Part shown: piece after piece, positions 1 to 5,045 of the stretch
How the letters are laid out: every line of letters begins with the position of its first letter
Position numbering within the stretch: position 1 is the stretch's first letter
Assembly (NCBI GenBank): GCA_039714535.1
Contig: JBDLJC010000064.1
Coordinates: 1 to 16,715 of the forward strand
Length of the DNA stretch: 16,715 bases
Direction of reading: 5' to 3'
Origin: JAGXFP01 sp039714535
GTDB taxonomy: Bacteria; Desulfobacterota; Desulfobulbia; Desulfobulbales; JAGXFP01
Position numbers and translations under genes: made by a program
Notes under the pieces: generated by a model
Told to the model about the DNA's origin: nothing
Databases searched by the model: none
What the model saw: the letters and a program-made list of their open reading frames with translations, nothing else

Positions 1-1
1 C

Positions 2-829
2 CTGGCCCGCCAGGTTGGTGTTCCGGCCGTGGTTGTATTTATGAATAAATGCGATCAGGTTGACGACGAAGAACTCCTTGAGCTGGTTGACATGGAGCTG
101 CGTGAGCTTCTCGATAAATACGAGTTCCCCGGCGACGATACTCCGATCATTCAGGGCAGCGCTTTGAAGGCCCTGGAAAATCCTGAAGATGAAGCTTCCA
201 ATAAGTGTATCTTCGAGCTGATGGACGCCTGTGACTCTTTTGTTCCCGAGCCGAAACGTGACGTTGATAAGACCTTCCTGATGCCGGTAGAGGATGTTTT
301 CTCTATCTCCGGTCGTGGTACGGTTGCCACCGGTCGGATCGAACGCGGGGTGATCAAGGTCGGTGAAGATGTCGAGATCGTCGGTATTACCGACACGGTA
401 AAGACCACCGTAACCGGGGTTGAGATGTTCCGTAAGCTTCTCGATGAGGGACTGGCCGGTGATAACGTCGGGATCCTCCTCCGTGGCACCAAGCGTGAAG
501 ATATTCAGCGGGGCCAGGTATTGGCTGCGCCGGGTAGCATTACTCCCCATACCAAGTTCAAGGCGGAATGCTATATCTTGAGTAAAGAGGAAGGCGGTCG
601 TCACACTCCGTTCTTTAATGGCTATCGTCCCCAGTTTTATTTTCGGACCACGGATGTGACCGGTGTCGTAACTTTGGAGGATGGTGTTGAGATGGTAATG
701 CCCGGTGACAACGTCACCATCGAGGGTACCCTGATCACTCCGATCGCCATGGAAGAAGGCCTTCGTTTTGCGATTCGTGAGGGTGGCCGGACCGTAGGCG
801 CCGGTGTTATCAATAAGATTATCGAGTAA
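2..829 (+). CDS. tuf: Elongation factor Tu, 3' part (5' end outside window)
   Basis: EF-Tu is the GTPase that delivers aminoacyl-tRNA to the ribosomal A site. The reading frame is open from position 2 with no start in the window; 275 residues are present, beginning at LARQVGVPAVVVF, which aligns to about residue 121 of the E. coli protein, so about 120 residues (P-loop and switch regions) are missing. Visible landmarks are the G4 guanine-specificity motif NKCD (44-55), the G5 region GSALKALE, the start of domain 2 at FLMPVEDVFSISGRGTVATGRIERG, and the domain 3 end LRFAIREGGRTVGAGVI. The stop is TAA at 827-829. The first in-frame GTG (29) or ATG (41) should not be taken as a start. A second tuf begins at 16619, so the genome has at least two copies unless the window is a closed circle. 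Identity is certain from the sequence; the copy number is inference. Confidence 0.97.
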   Translation: MARQVGVPAVVVFMNKCDQVDDEELLELVDMELRELLDKYEFPGDDTPIIQGSALKALENPEDEASNKCIFELMDACDSFVPEPKRDVDKTFLMPVEDVFSISGRGTVATGRIERGVIKVGEDVEIVGITDTVKTTVTGVEMFRKLLDEGLAGDNVGILLRGTKREDIQRGQVLAAPGSITPHTKFKAECYILSKEEGGRHTPFFNGYRPQFYFRTTDVTGVVTLEDGVEMVMPGDNVTIEGTLITPIAMEEGLRFAIREGGRTVGAGVINKIIE

Positions 830-867
830 TTAACGGTATATTTAGTGCCTTAGCGTTGGGTTTTCAT

Positions 868-904
868 CATAAAAAAACAGGTAACATCGAAATGTTTTTT
901 TATG
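868..904 (+). terminator. Perfect 12-bp inverted repeat after tuf, possible terminator
   Basis: Positions 868-879 (CATAAAAAAACA) are perfectly complementary to 893-904 (TGTTTTTTTATG), with a 13-nt loop. Nested inside is a smaller hairpin, AACAT-CGAA-ATGTT (883-896), whose 3' arm runs directly into a T tract (895-901), the form expected of an intrinsic terminator. The stem is A/T-rich and therefore weak in RNA, so it may only reduce transcription from tuf into rpmG. It lies 38 nt after the tuf stop codon. Confidence 0.4.
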
Positions 905-934
905 TCCTGATCTTTCCCGTTGCTGTTAAGGCAA

Positions 935-959
935 TTATCCCCCGTAGGGGGTTAGATAA
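935..959 (+). repeat. Short GC hairpin in the tuf-rpmG spacer
   Basis: Five C residues (939-943) and five G residues (947-951) are separated by GTA, giving a compact G/C stem with a 3-nt loop. TTAT at 935-938 and ATAA at 956-959 can add four more pairs around a 4-nt bulge. A short T run follows at 961-964. It may be a second weak terminator or part of the rpmG leader structure; function is not established. Confidence 0.35.
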
Positions 960-963
960 ATTT

Positions 964-1010
964 TGGCTGTCAGCTTGGGGCTGTTTGTTGAGCTCTGCTG
1001 CTGATAGCCA
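964..1010 (+). promoter_or_regulatory. Long stem-loop in the rpmG leader
   Basis: TGGCTGTCAGC at 964-974 pairs with GCTGATAGCCA at 1000-1010: eleven consecutive pairs, ten Watson-Crick and one G-U wobble, closing a 25-nt loop. It ends 18 nt before the rpmG ATG and just upstream of its AGGGA ribosome-binding site (about 1022-1026). The position suits a leader structure that influences rpmG translation or RNA processing, but I know of no named family it belongs to. Confidence 0.4.
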
Positions 1011-1028
1011 GTTATTTTGGCAGGGACA

Positions 1029-1178
1029 ATGAGAGATATTATCACTTTGGGCTGTACTGAGTGCAAGCAGCGCAATTACACAACGACCAAGAATAAACGT
1101 CAAACTCCCAATAAATTGGAGTTTAAAAAATACTGCCGTTTCTGTCGAAGTCATACACTTCATAAAGAAACTAAGTAA
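1029..1178 (+). CDS. rpmG: 50S ribosomal protein L33
   Basis: L33 is a small protein of the large ribosomal subunit, located near the E site. This gene encodes 49 residues, beginning MRDIITLGCTECKQRNYTT and ending SHTLHKETK, a normal length for the family. Cys9, Cys12, Cys36 and Cys39 form two CxxC pairs, so this is the zinc-ribbon (C+) form rather than the cysteine-free form of E. coli. The ATG at 1029 has an AGGGA ribosome-binding site a few bases upstream. The gene sits between tuf and tRNA-Trp, and its stop (1176-1178) is only 14 nt before the tRNA, so the two are probably co-transcribed and the tRNA cut out of the transcript. Confidence 0.95.
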   Translation: MRDIITLGCTECKQRNYTTTKNKRQTPNKLEFKKYCRFCRSHTLHKETK

Positions 1179-1192
1179 CTTGATGGTGATAG

Positions 1193-1269
1193 AGGCCAGT
1201 AGCTCTAATTGGTAGAGCATCGGACTCCAAATCCGAGGGCTGGGGGTTCGAATCCCTCCTGGCCTGCCA
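1193..1269 (+). tRNA. trnW: tRNA-Trp (anticodon CCA)
   Basis: A full cloverleaf is readable. Acceptor arm AGGCCAG (1193-1199) pairs perfectly with CTGGCCT (1259-1265), followed by discriminator G and an encoded CCA (1267-1269). The D-arm stem is GCTC/GAGC. The anticodon stem TCGGA (1220-1224) pairs with TCCGA (1232-1236) around loop CTCCAAA, giving anticodon CCA at 1227-1229, which reads UGG. The T arm has loop TTCGAAT. Length is 77 nt including CCA. Placement of tRNA-Trp directly before secE is common in Desulfobacterota and several other phyla. Confidence 0.98.
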
Positions 1270-1281
1270 TTTCAAAGTTAC

Positions 1282-1301
1282 TTCGCCGGGCTTGAGGCGA
1301 A
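1282..1301 (+). repeat. Short hairpin just after tRNA-Trp
   Basis: TTCGCC (1282-1287) is perfectly complementary to GGCGAA (1296-1301) around an 8-nt loop, starting 13 nt after the tRNA CCA. No T tract follows, so it does not look like a terminator. A role as 3' trailer structure in tRNA processing is possible but speculative. The rest of the 116-nt gap before secE shows no clear promoter. Confidence 0.3.
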
Positions 1302-1385
1302 TAAATTGCGAAAATGTTTTCTTTGGAAGATTCAGTTGGCAGGGGTTATTTTTTGTTGCGCGGTTTTTATTTTAGAGAGTTTTTT

Positions 1386-1646
1386 ATGACTGAGAACAAG
1401 GCAAACCTTCCTCGTAAACGGAAGAGCGAAAAGATTGTCGATAAACCGGCAAATGGTTTCAAGTTTTCGCAAATAAGTGAGTTTACCGGTGAGGTCAAAA
1501 GAGAATTCGGTAAAATAGCTTGGCCGAACAAGAAGAACACCGCTGCTTCGGCAATGGTTGTTATCGTTTTCGTTTCGATAATGGCCATGTATCTTGGCGC
1601 CGTTGATCTTATTGTCGGTAAGCTTGTCTCTCTTATCTTGAATTAA
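1386..1646 (+). CDS. secE: Preprotein translocase subunit SecE
   Basis: SecE clamps the SecY channel in the cytoplasmic membrane as part of SecYEG, the general protein-export pore. The product is 86 residues with one membrane span, the short single-span form found in most bacteria outside the enterics. Residues 1-30 are polar and lysine-rich. Residues 36-50 (EVKREFGKIAWPNKK) form the conserved amphipathic helix with the family's W-P pair (Trp46-Pro47). Residues about 53-72 (AASAMVVIVFVSIMAMYLGA) are the hydrophobic span. I chose ATG 1386 because AGAGAG at 1374-1379 lies 6 nt upstream and the protein then begins in family style. An in-frame ATG at 1314 would add 24 unconserved residues. nusG follows after 30 nt, the near-universal secE-nusG pairing. 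Confidence 0.93.
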   Translation: MTENKANLPRKRKSEKIVDKPANGFKFSQISEFTGEVKREFGKIAWPNKKNTAASAMVVIVFVSIMAMYLGAVDLIVGKLVSLILN

Positions 1647-1676
1647 AAATTAATGCGGGGTTAAACAGTAAATCCA

Positions 1677-2207
1677 ATGGCTCGATCATGGTACATACTG
1701 CATACTTATTCCGGCTTTGAGGAACAGGTTAAGATTGCACTGCAGGAGAGAATTAAAATTGCCGGCCAGGAGGAATCTTTCGGCGAAATTTTGGTTCCGA
1801 CCGAGCAGGTGGTTGAAATGGTCAAGGGAACCAAGAAGACTTCCGCCCGCAAGTTTTTTCCGGGGTACATGTTGCTTAATGTCGATCTTAACGATGACAC
1901 GTGGCATACAATCCGTGACACCCCTAAAGTAACCAGTTTTGTCGGTGATGACCTGCATCCCCAAGCCCTGTCTGACGATGAGGCCATGAAGATCATCGGC
2001 CGTATTAAAGATGGGGCTCTAAAGCCGAAACCAAAAGTTATGTATGAAGTTGGTGATGCTGTCAGGGTCACCGACGGGCCTTTTGCAAATTTCCAGGGAG
2101 TTGTGGATGAGGTTTTCCCTGAAAAAGGCCGGGTTAAAGTTATGGTATCAATATTCGGTCGAGAGACTCCGGTTGAACTCGAATTTGTTCAGGTCGTTAA
2201 GGGATAG
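1677..2207 (+). CDS. nusG: Transcription termination/antitermination factor NusG
   Basis: NusG binds the RNA polymerase clamp to promote processive elongation, and links polymerase to Rho or to the ribosome. The product is 176 residues, close to the usual 175-181. The N-terminal NGN domain spans about residues 3-105, starting SWYILHTYSGFEEQV and including RKFFPGYMLL at 59-68. The C-terminal KOW domain covers about 125-152 (VGDAVRVTDGPFANFQGVV) and the protein ends ELEFVQVVKG. There is no extra domain. Only the ATG at 1677 is available, because an in-frame stop lies at 1662-1664. No good Shine-Dalgarno is seen; the nearest purine run, GGGG at 1657-1660, is 16 nt away, which suggests coupling to secE translation. 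Its target, beta', is encoded downstream in the same cluster. Confidence 0.97.
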   Translation: MARSWYILHTYSGFEEQVKIALQERIKIAGQEESFGEILVPTEQVVEMVKGTKKTSARKFFPGYMLLNVDLNDDTWHTIRDTPKVTSFVGDDLHPQALSDDEAMKIIGRIKDGALKPKPKVMYEVGDAVRVTDGPFANFQGVVDEVFPEKGRVKVMVSIFGRETPVELEFVQVVKG

Positions 2208-2266
2208 GAGTCTGACCGCAACATTTTTAAGTGTAGAATAATCAAGTTGTATTACAGGAGAAGACG

Positions 2267-2692
2267 ATGGCTAAAAAGATTCAGGGCTATATAAAATTAC
2301 AGATTCAGGCAGGAAAGGCGAATCCTTCTCCGCCTATCGGCCCGGCCCTGGGCCAGCATGGTGTCAATATCATGGAGTTTTGTAAAGCGTATAACGCCAA
2401 GACCCAGGATAAAGGCGATATGATTATTCCGGTAGTGATTACCGTTTACGTTGATCGCTCCTTTTCATTCATCACCAAGACCCCGCCGGCGGCAAAACTA
2501 CTTCTGAAGGCGGCTGGTTTGAAGGGCGGTTCAAGTAATCCCAAGCGTGAAAGAGTGGCGAATATTTCCCGCGACAAAGTCAGGGAAATTGCCGAGATTA
2601 AAATGCCTGATCTTAATGCGTACGATATTGAGGCGGCTACCAAGATAGTCGAGGGAACGGCCCGGAGTTGCGGGATTACGGTTGTCGATTAA
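2267..2692 (+). CDS. rplK: 50S ribosomal protein L11
   Basis: L11 binds 23S rRNA in the GTPase-associated center, contacts EF-G and EF-Tu, and is needed for stringent-response activation by RelA. The product is 141 residues, exactly the classic length. The N-terminal domain shows KLQIQAGKANPSPPIGPALG, the proline-rich segment to which thiostrepton-type antibiotics bind. The C-terminal rRNA-binding domain contains FITKTPPAAKLLLKAAGL and ends GTARSCGITVVD. AGGAG at 2256-2260 gives a strong ribosome-binding site. The 59-nt gap after nusG is where the L1 translational operator lies in E. coli (before rplK); I could not identify a clear L1-type fold there. Confidence 0.97.
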   Translation: MAKKIQGYIKLQIQAGKANPSPPIGPALGQHGVNIMEFCKAYNAKTQDKGDMIIPVVITVYVDRSFSFITKTPPAAKLLLKAAGLKGGSSNPKRERVANISRDKVREIAEIKMPDLNAYDIEAATKIVEGTARSCGITVVD

Positions 2693-2709
2693 TACTGGTT
2701 TGTTACGAC

Positions 2710-2734
2710 GGCCTGGCTTAGACTAGACTTGGCC
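2710..2734 (+). repeat. Weak inverted repeat between rplK and rplA
   Basis: GGCC at 2710-2713 pairs with GGCC at 2731-2734. After one T-T mismatch, two further pairs (one G-U) are possible, giving a short imperfect stem with a large loop. ATTTTATAAT follows, so it could be a feeble attenuator or a segmental processing site in the L11-L1 message. The support is only the sequence symmetry. Confidence 0.2.
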
Positions 2735-2773
2735 ATTTTATAATCTGTTTTATTAGTTAGTGGAGTAGTAACC

Positions 2774-3487
2774 ATGGCGAAAAGAGGAAAGAATTATCGG
2801 CAGAAAGTCAGTGAGGTCGATGCTGAAAAAGCATATGGTCTTGACGAAGGTCTTGAACTGGCACTTAAGGGTAAATTTGCAAAATTCGATGAGTCGCTTG
2901 ATATAGCTGTCCGTTTGGGTGTTGATCCGCGTCATGCTGACCAGATGGTCAGAAGCAGTATAGTCTTGCCGAACGGTACAGGTAAAACCGAGCGGGTTCT
3001 GGTCTTCGCCAAAGGGGAGAAAGTTCAGGAAGCCCTTGATGCCGGGGCCGACTTTGCCGGTGGTGACGAATTTGTTGAGAAGATTCAGGGCGGCTGGCTG
3101 GAGTTTGATAAAACCATTGCTACCCCGGATATGATGGGAACTGTAGGTAAGATTGGTCGGGTGCTTGGTCCCCGGAATCTGATGCCCAACGCTAAACTTG
3201 GCACGGTCACCTTTGATGTTGGTCGGGTGGTTGCTGAGATCAAGAGTGGTAAGGTTGACTTTAAAGTTGATAAATCCGGTATTGTCCATGCCATGTTCGG
3301 CCGTTCTTCTTTCGGTTTGGACAAACTACGGCAGAATCTTTACGCCTTTCTCGAGCGTTTGGTTCAACTCAAGCCTTCCTCATCCAAAGGGATCTATTTT
3401 AAGGGAATCAGCCTGTCTACGACCATGGGTCCCGGAGTTAAGATCGATCCTGTTGAGGCCCGCGCCACACTTAAAGCGGCTGATTGA
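2774..3487 (+). CDS. rplA: 50S ribosomal protein L1
   Basis: L1 forms the mobile L1 stalk of the large subunit that moves deacylated tRNA out of the E site. In many bacteria it also represses its own mRNA. The product is 237 residues, slightly longer than the usual 229-235. It begins MAKRGKNYRQKVSEVDAEKA. The two-domain fold is recognisable by SLDIAVRLGVDPRHADQMVR in domain I, MGTVGKIGRVLGPRNLMPNA in the domain II and hinge region, and a C-terminal return to domain I with the conserved STTMGPGVKID. GGAG at 2762-2765 serves ATG 2774. It follows rplK by 81 nt, the normal L11-L1 pair. The extra length lies at the C-terminus, which ends EARATLKAAD. Confidence 0.97.
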   Translation: MAKRGKNYRQKVSEVDAEKAYGLDEGLELALKGKFAKFDESLDIAVRLGVDPRHADQMVRSSIVLPNGTGKTERVLVFAKGEKVQEALDAGADFAGGDEFVEKIQGGWLEFDKTIATPDMMGTVGKIGRVLGPRNLMPNAKLGTVTFDVGRVVAEIKSGKVDFKVDKSGIVHAMFGRSSFGLDKLRQNLYAFLERLVQLKPSSSKGIYFKGISLSTTMGPGVKIDPVEARATLKAAD

Positions 3488-3502
3488 TAAGAATTTTATT
3501 TT

Positions 3503-3520
3503 GCCGGGACTTCCCCCGGT
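3503..3520 (+). repeat. Small GC hairpin just after rplA
   Basis: CCGGG (3504-3508) pairs with CCCGG (3515-3519) around loop ACTTCC, with a flanking G-T wobble. It starts 16 nt after the rplA stop. The following sequence is T-rich but interrupted by G, so it may be a weak terminator or an mRNA stabiliser at the end of the L11-L1 message. Between it and the L10 leader (3521-3590) I see no clear promoter. Confidence 0.35.
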
Positions 3521-3589
3521 GTTATTAGTTGTTGTTGGTGTTGATTTTTTGTGTTTCTTCTTGGGAATTGCAGATTTAACACCTGGTTG

Positions 3590-3700
3590 TAAGCAGTTTG
3601 AGTCGGAGACCGTGGGCGCCCCCCTTTGGGTTTAATTGGTATTGTGGTTGCTGTTTTGTTGGCAATGCGATAACGGCCTGCCTAGACGATCGGACATAAT
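3590..3700 (+). promoter_or_regulatory. Probable L10 leader (r-protein autoregulatory RNA)
   Basis: The 366-nt rplA-rplJ spacer contains the sequence pattern I associate with the L10 leader family (Rfam RF00557): AGACC (3607-3611) followed by a stem strand, and further on a GCCTGC strand followed by CTAGAC. GTGGGC (3612-3617) pairs with GCCTGC (3676-3681) with two G-U wobbles. GTC (3602-3604) pairs with GAC (3685-3687), with an asymmetric internal loop between them of the kind that forms a kink-turn. In this family the L10-(L12)n complex binds the leader and represses rplJL. Boundaries are approximate. Family assignment is from memory and position; a covariance-model search would settle it. 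Confidence 0.55.
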
Positions 3701-3739
3701 TCAGCACCGGTTAAGTGATATGGTGTTACAGATCAAACG

Positions 3740-3776
3740 ACTGGATCGGCTTTATAACGTTCCCAGTTCTCTTTTT
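3740..3776 (+). terminator. Possible attenuator upstream of rplJ
   Basis: ACTGG (3740-3744) pairs with CCAGT (3763-3767), followed at once by a T-rich tail TCTCTTTTT (3768-3776). The loop is long (18 nt) and the stem only 5 bp, so it would be a weak terminator. A nearby upstream hairpin, with CACC at 3705-3708 pairing GGTG at 3722-3725, could compete with or modulate it. It lies between the L10-binding leader and the rplJ start, as expected for leader-controlled attenuation, but this is inference. Confidence 0.35.
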
Positions 3777-3837
3777 AGATCTTACATTGTCTGTCTTTAA
3801 TCGACCTCATCTGTTTAATTGTGAAAACTCAGTTGAA

Positions 3838-3845
3838 AAGGAGGT
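3838..3845 (+). promoter_or_regulatory. Perfect Shine-Dalgarno deciding the rplJ TTG start
   Basis: AAGGAGGT is a full complement to the 3' end of 16S rRNA and lies 8 nt before the TTG at 3854. It is the strongest ribosome-binding site in the window and fixes the otherwise unobvious start of rplJ. Confidence 0.85.
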
Positions 3846-3853
3846 AAGAGACA

Positions 3854-4375
3854 TTGAATCGTGATGAAAAAGCCACGATAGTCGAAGAACTCAGTGACAA
3901 GTTTGCGAATGCAACGCTAGCTATTGTTTCCGACTATCAAGGGATGCCAGTATCAGTTCTTGAGGGATTGCGTCGCGAACTTAAGAAGAACAACGCTGAA
4001 ATTAGGGTGGCAAAGAACTCCCTGTTGCGGAGAGCCGTGGCCGGGACTTCTTTTGAAAGTATTGTCGATTCCTGTAAGGGTTCGACGGCAGTCACCATGT
4101 CCTATGGAGATCCAGTAGCACCTGCCAAGGTAGTTGCTGATTTTGCCAAGGACAATGAACAACTGGCAATTCGGACCGCCTGTATGGACGGTAAGGTTTT
4201 GTCTAATAATGACATCGTTGCTCTGTCTAAGTTGCCAAGCAAAGAAATCCTTTTGGGCAAATTGCTGTCCGTCATGAATGGCGTCCCCACCGGTTTTGTT
4301 CGAGCCCTTAACGGTGTGCCGTGCAATTTACTGTACGCACTGAACGCTATCGGTGAGCAGAAAAACCAAGCGTAA
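3854..4375 (+). CDS. rplJ: 50S ribosomal protein L10
   Basis: L10 is the base of the L7/L12 stalk. Its N-terminal domain binds 23S rRNA beside L11, and its C-terminal helix carries L12 dimers. The product is 173 residues, normal for the family. It begins MNRDEKATIVEELSDKFANA; the core includes LRRELKKNNAEIRVAKNSLL (38-57), the classic L10 rRNA-binding signature, and the C-terminal helix KEILLGKLLSVMNGVPTGFVR leads to a short tail. I place the start at TTG 3854 because of the perfect AAGGAGGT 8 nt upstream and because the product then begins like other L10 proteins. It is followed by rplL after 50 nt. The upstream leader suggests autogenous control by L10 or the L10-L12 complex. Confidence 0.96.
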   Translation: MNRDEKATIVEELSDKFANATLAIVSDYQGMPVSVLEGLRRELKKNNAEIRVAKNSLLRRAVAGTSFESIVDSCKGSTAVTMSYGDPVAPAKVVADFAKDNEQLAIRTACMDGKVLSNNDIVALSKLPSKEILLGKLLSVMNGVPTGFVRALNGVPCNLLYALNAIGEQKNQA

Positions 4376-4425
4376 GACTTTCTTAAATTTAATTCAAAAT
4401 ATATTGATTCCTGGAGGAATTTGAC

Positions 4426-4809
4426 ATGGCTGTAACTAAAGAAGATGTAGTTGAATTTATTTCTAATATGACCGTTTTGGACCTTTCTGAACTGGTAAAA
4501 GAATTGGAAGAAAAATTTGGTGTTTCTGCTGCCGCTCCTGTTGCTGTTGCTGCTGGTGGCGCTGTTGGTGGTGGTGATGCTGCTGCCGCCGAAGAGAAGA
4601 CTGAATTTGATGTAATCCTTACCTCGGCCGGCGATAAGAAGATCGGAGTTATTAAAGAAGTTCGTGGTATTACCGCGCTCGGTCTCAAAGAAGCCAAGGA
4701 ACTTGTTGAAAGTGCACCGGCGCCTATCAAGGAAGGTGTTACCAAGGAAGAGGCCGAAGAGATCAAGACCAAGATTGAAGCTGCCGGTGGTGGCGCTGAG
4801 ATCAAGTAG
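4426..4809 (+). CDS. rplL: 50S ribosomal protein L7/L12
   Basis: L7/L12 is the multi-copy stalk protein that recruits and stimulates the translational GTPases EF-Tu, EF-G and IF2. The product is 127 residues. Residues about 1-33 form the dimerisation domain that binds L10. Residues about 34-57 are the flexible hinge, here a run of Ala, Val and Gly (SAAAPVAVAAGGAVGGGDAA). The C-terminal factor-binding domain, from about residue 60, has the conserved KIGVIKEVRGITALGLKEAK and ends AAGGGAEIK. GGAGG (4412-4416) precedes ATG 4426. The hinge is written almost wholly in GCT, GTT and GGT codons, giving a low-complexity DNA tract near 4525-4590, consistent with very high expression. Confidence 0.98.
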   Translation: MAVTKEDVVEFISNMTVLDLSELVKELEEKFGVSAAAPVAVAAGGAVGGGDAAAAEEKTEFDVILTSAGDKKIGVIKEVRGITALGLKEAKELVESAPAPIKEGVTKEEAEEIKTKIEAAGGGAEIK

Positions 4810-4864
4810 TCGGGTTGAATATGACGAGCCGGTTCATTAGTTTATAAGAGATGGGCTGGTTTGA

Positions 4865-4890
4865 CTGCTGAAGCTTGCTTGCTTCTGCAG
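4865..4890 (+). repeat. Hairpin 1 in the rplL-rpoB spacer
   Basis: CTGCTGAAGC (4865-4874) pairs with GCTTCTGCAG (4881-4890) with a single T-T mismatch, around a 6-nt loop TTGCTT. It has no T tract. Its place between rplL and rpoB matches where E. coli has an RNase III processing site, so an mRNA-processing role is plausible by analogy only. Confidence 0.5.
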
Positions 4891-4904
4891 GGTGTTGAGG
4901 TGAT

Positions 4905-4943
4905 AACGCTACGGGGATTTCCCGTAGCGTTTATTGCGTTTTT
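4905..4943 (+). terminator. Intrinsic terminator/attenuator between rplL and rpoB
   Basis: AACGCTACGGG (4905-4915) and CCCGTAGCGTT (4921-4931) form a perfect 11-bp stem with the 5-nt loop GATTT. TTT, then TATTG, CG and a run of five T residues (4939-4943) follow. This is the strongest terminator-like structure in the window. Partial termination here would allow more L12 than RNA polymerase to be made from one message, the purpose of the known rplL-rpoB attenuator in E. coli. The interrupted T tract is consistent with incomplete termination. The remaining spacer to 5045 shows no convincing promoter. Confidence 0.75.
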
Positions 4944-5045
4944 ATATTACCGGAGCTCAGCCGCTTCAGTTGCTGGGTTCGTTAGCGTATTATGTCCGGG
5001 AATTTTCCGTGGTCTGCATTGTTAAAATGACGAGGGCGATTCTGA

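Noticed and set aside
900..1220. 106-codon minus-strand open frame across the rpmG region
   Set aside because: It runs through rpmG and into tRNA-Trp, which are both certain on the plus strand, and the translation looks like no family I know.
1314..1385. Upstream ATG that would extend SecE by 24 residues
   Set aside because: No ribosome-binding site before it, the added residues are not SecE-like, and ATG 1386 has AGAGAG at good spacing.
2208..2266. Possible L1-binding operator before rplK
   Set aside because: GTGTAGAATA resembles a piece of the 23S L1-binding region, but I could not build the required stem with asymmetric loop; the match is too short to report.
3198..3635. 145-codon plus-strand frame overlapping the end of rplA and the L10 leader
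   Set aside because: An off-frame read of rplA extending into the spacer; no ribosome-binding site and no recognisable protein features.
4525..4590. GCT/GTT/GGT-rich tract resembling a microsatellite
   Set aside because: It is explained by the Ala/Val/Gly hinge of L7/L12 and strong codon preference.
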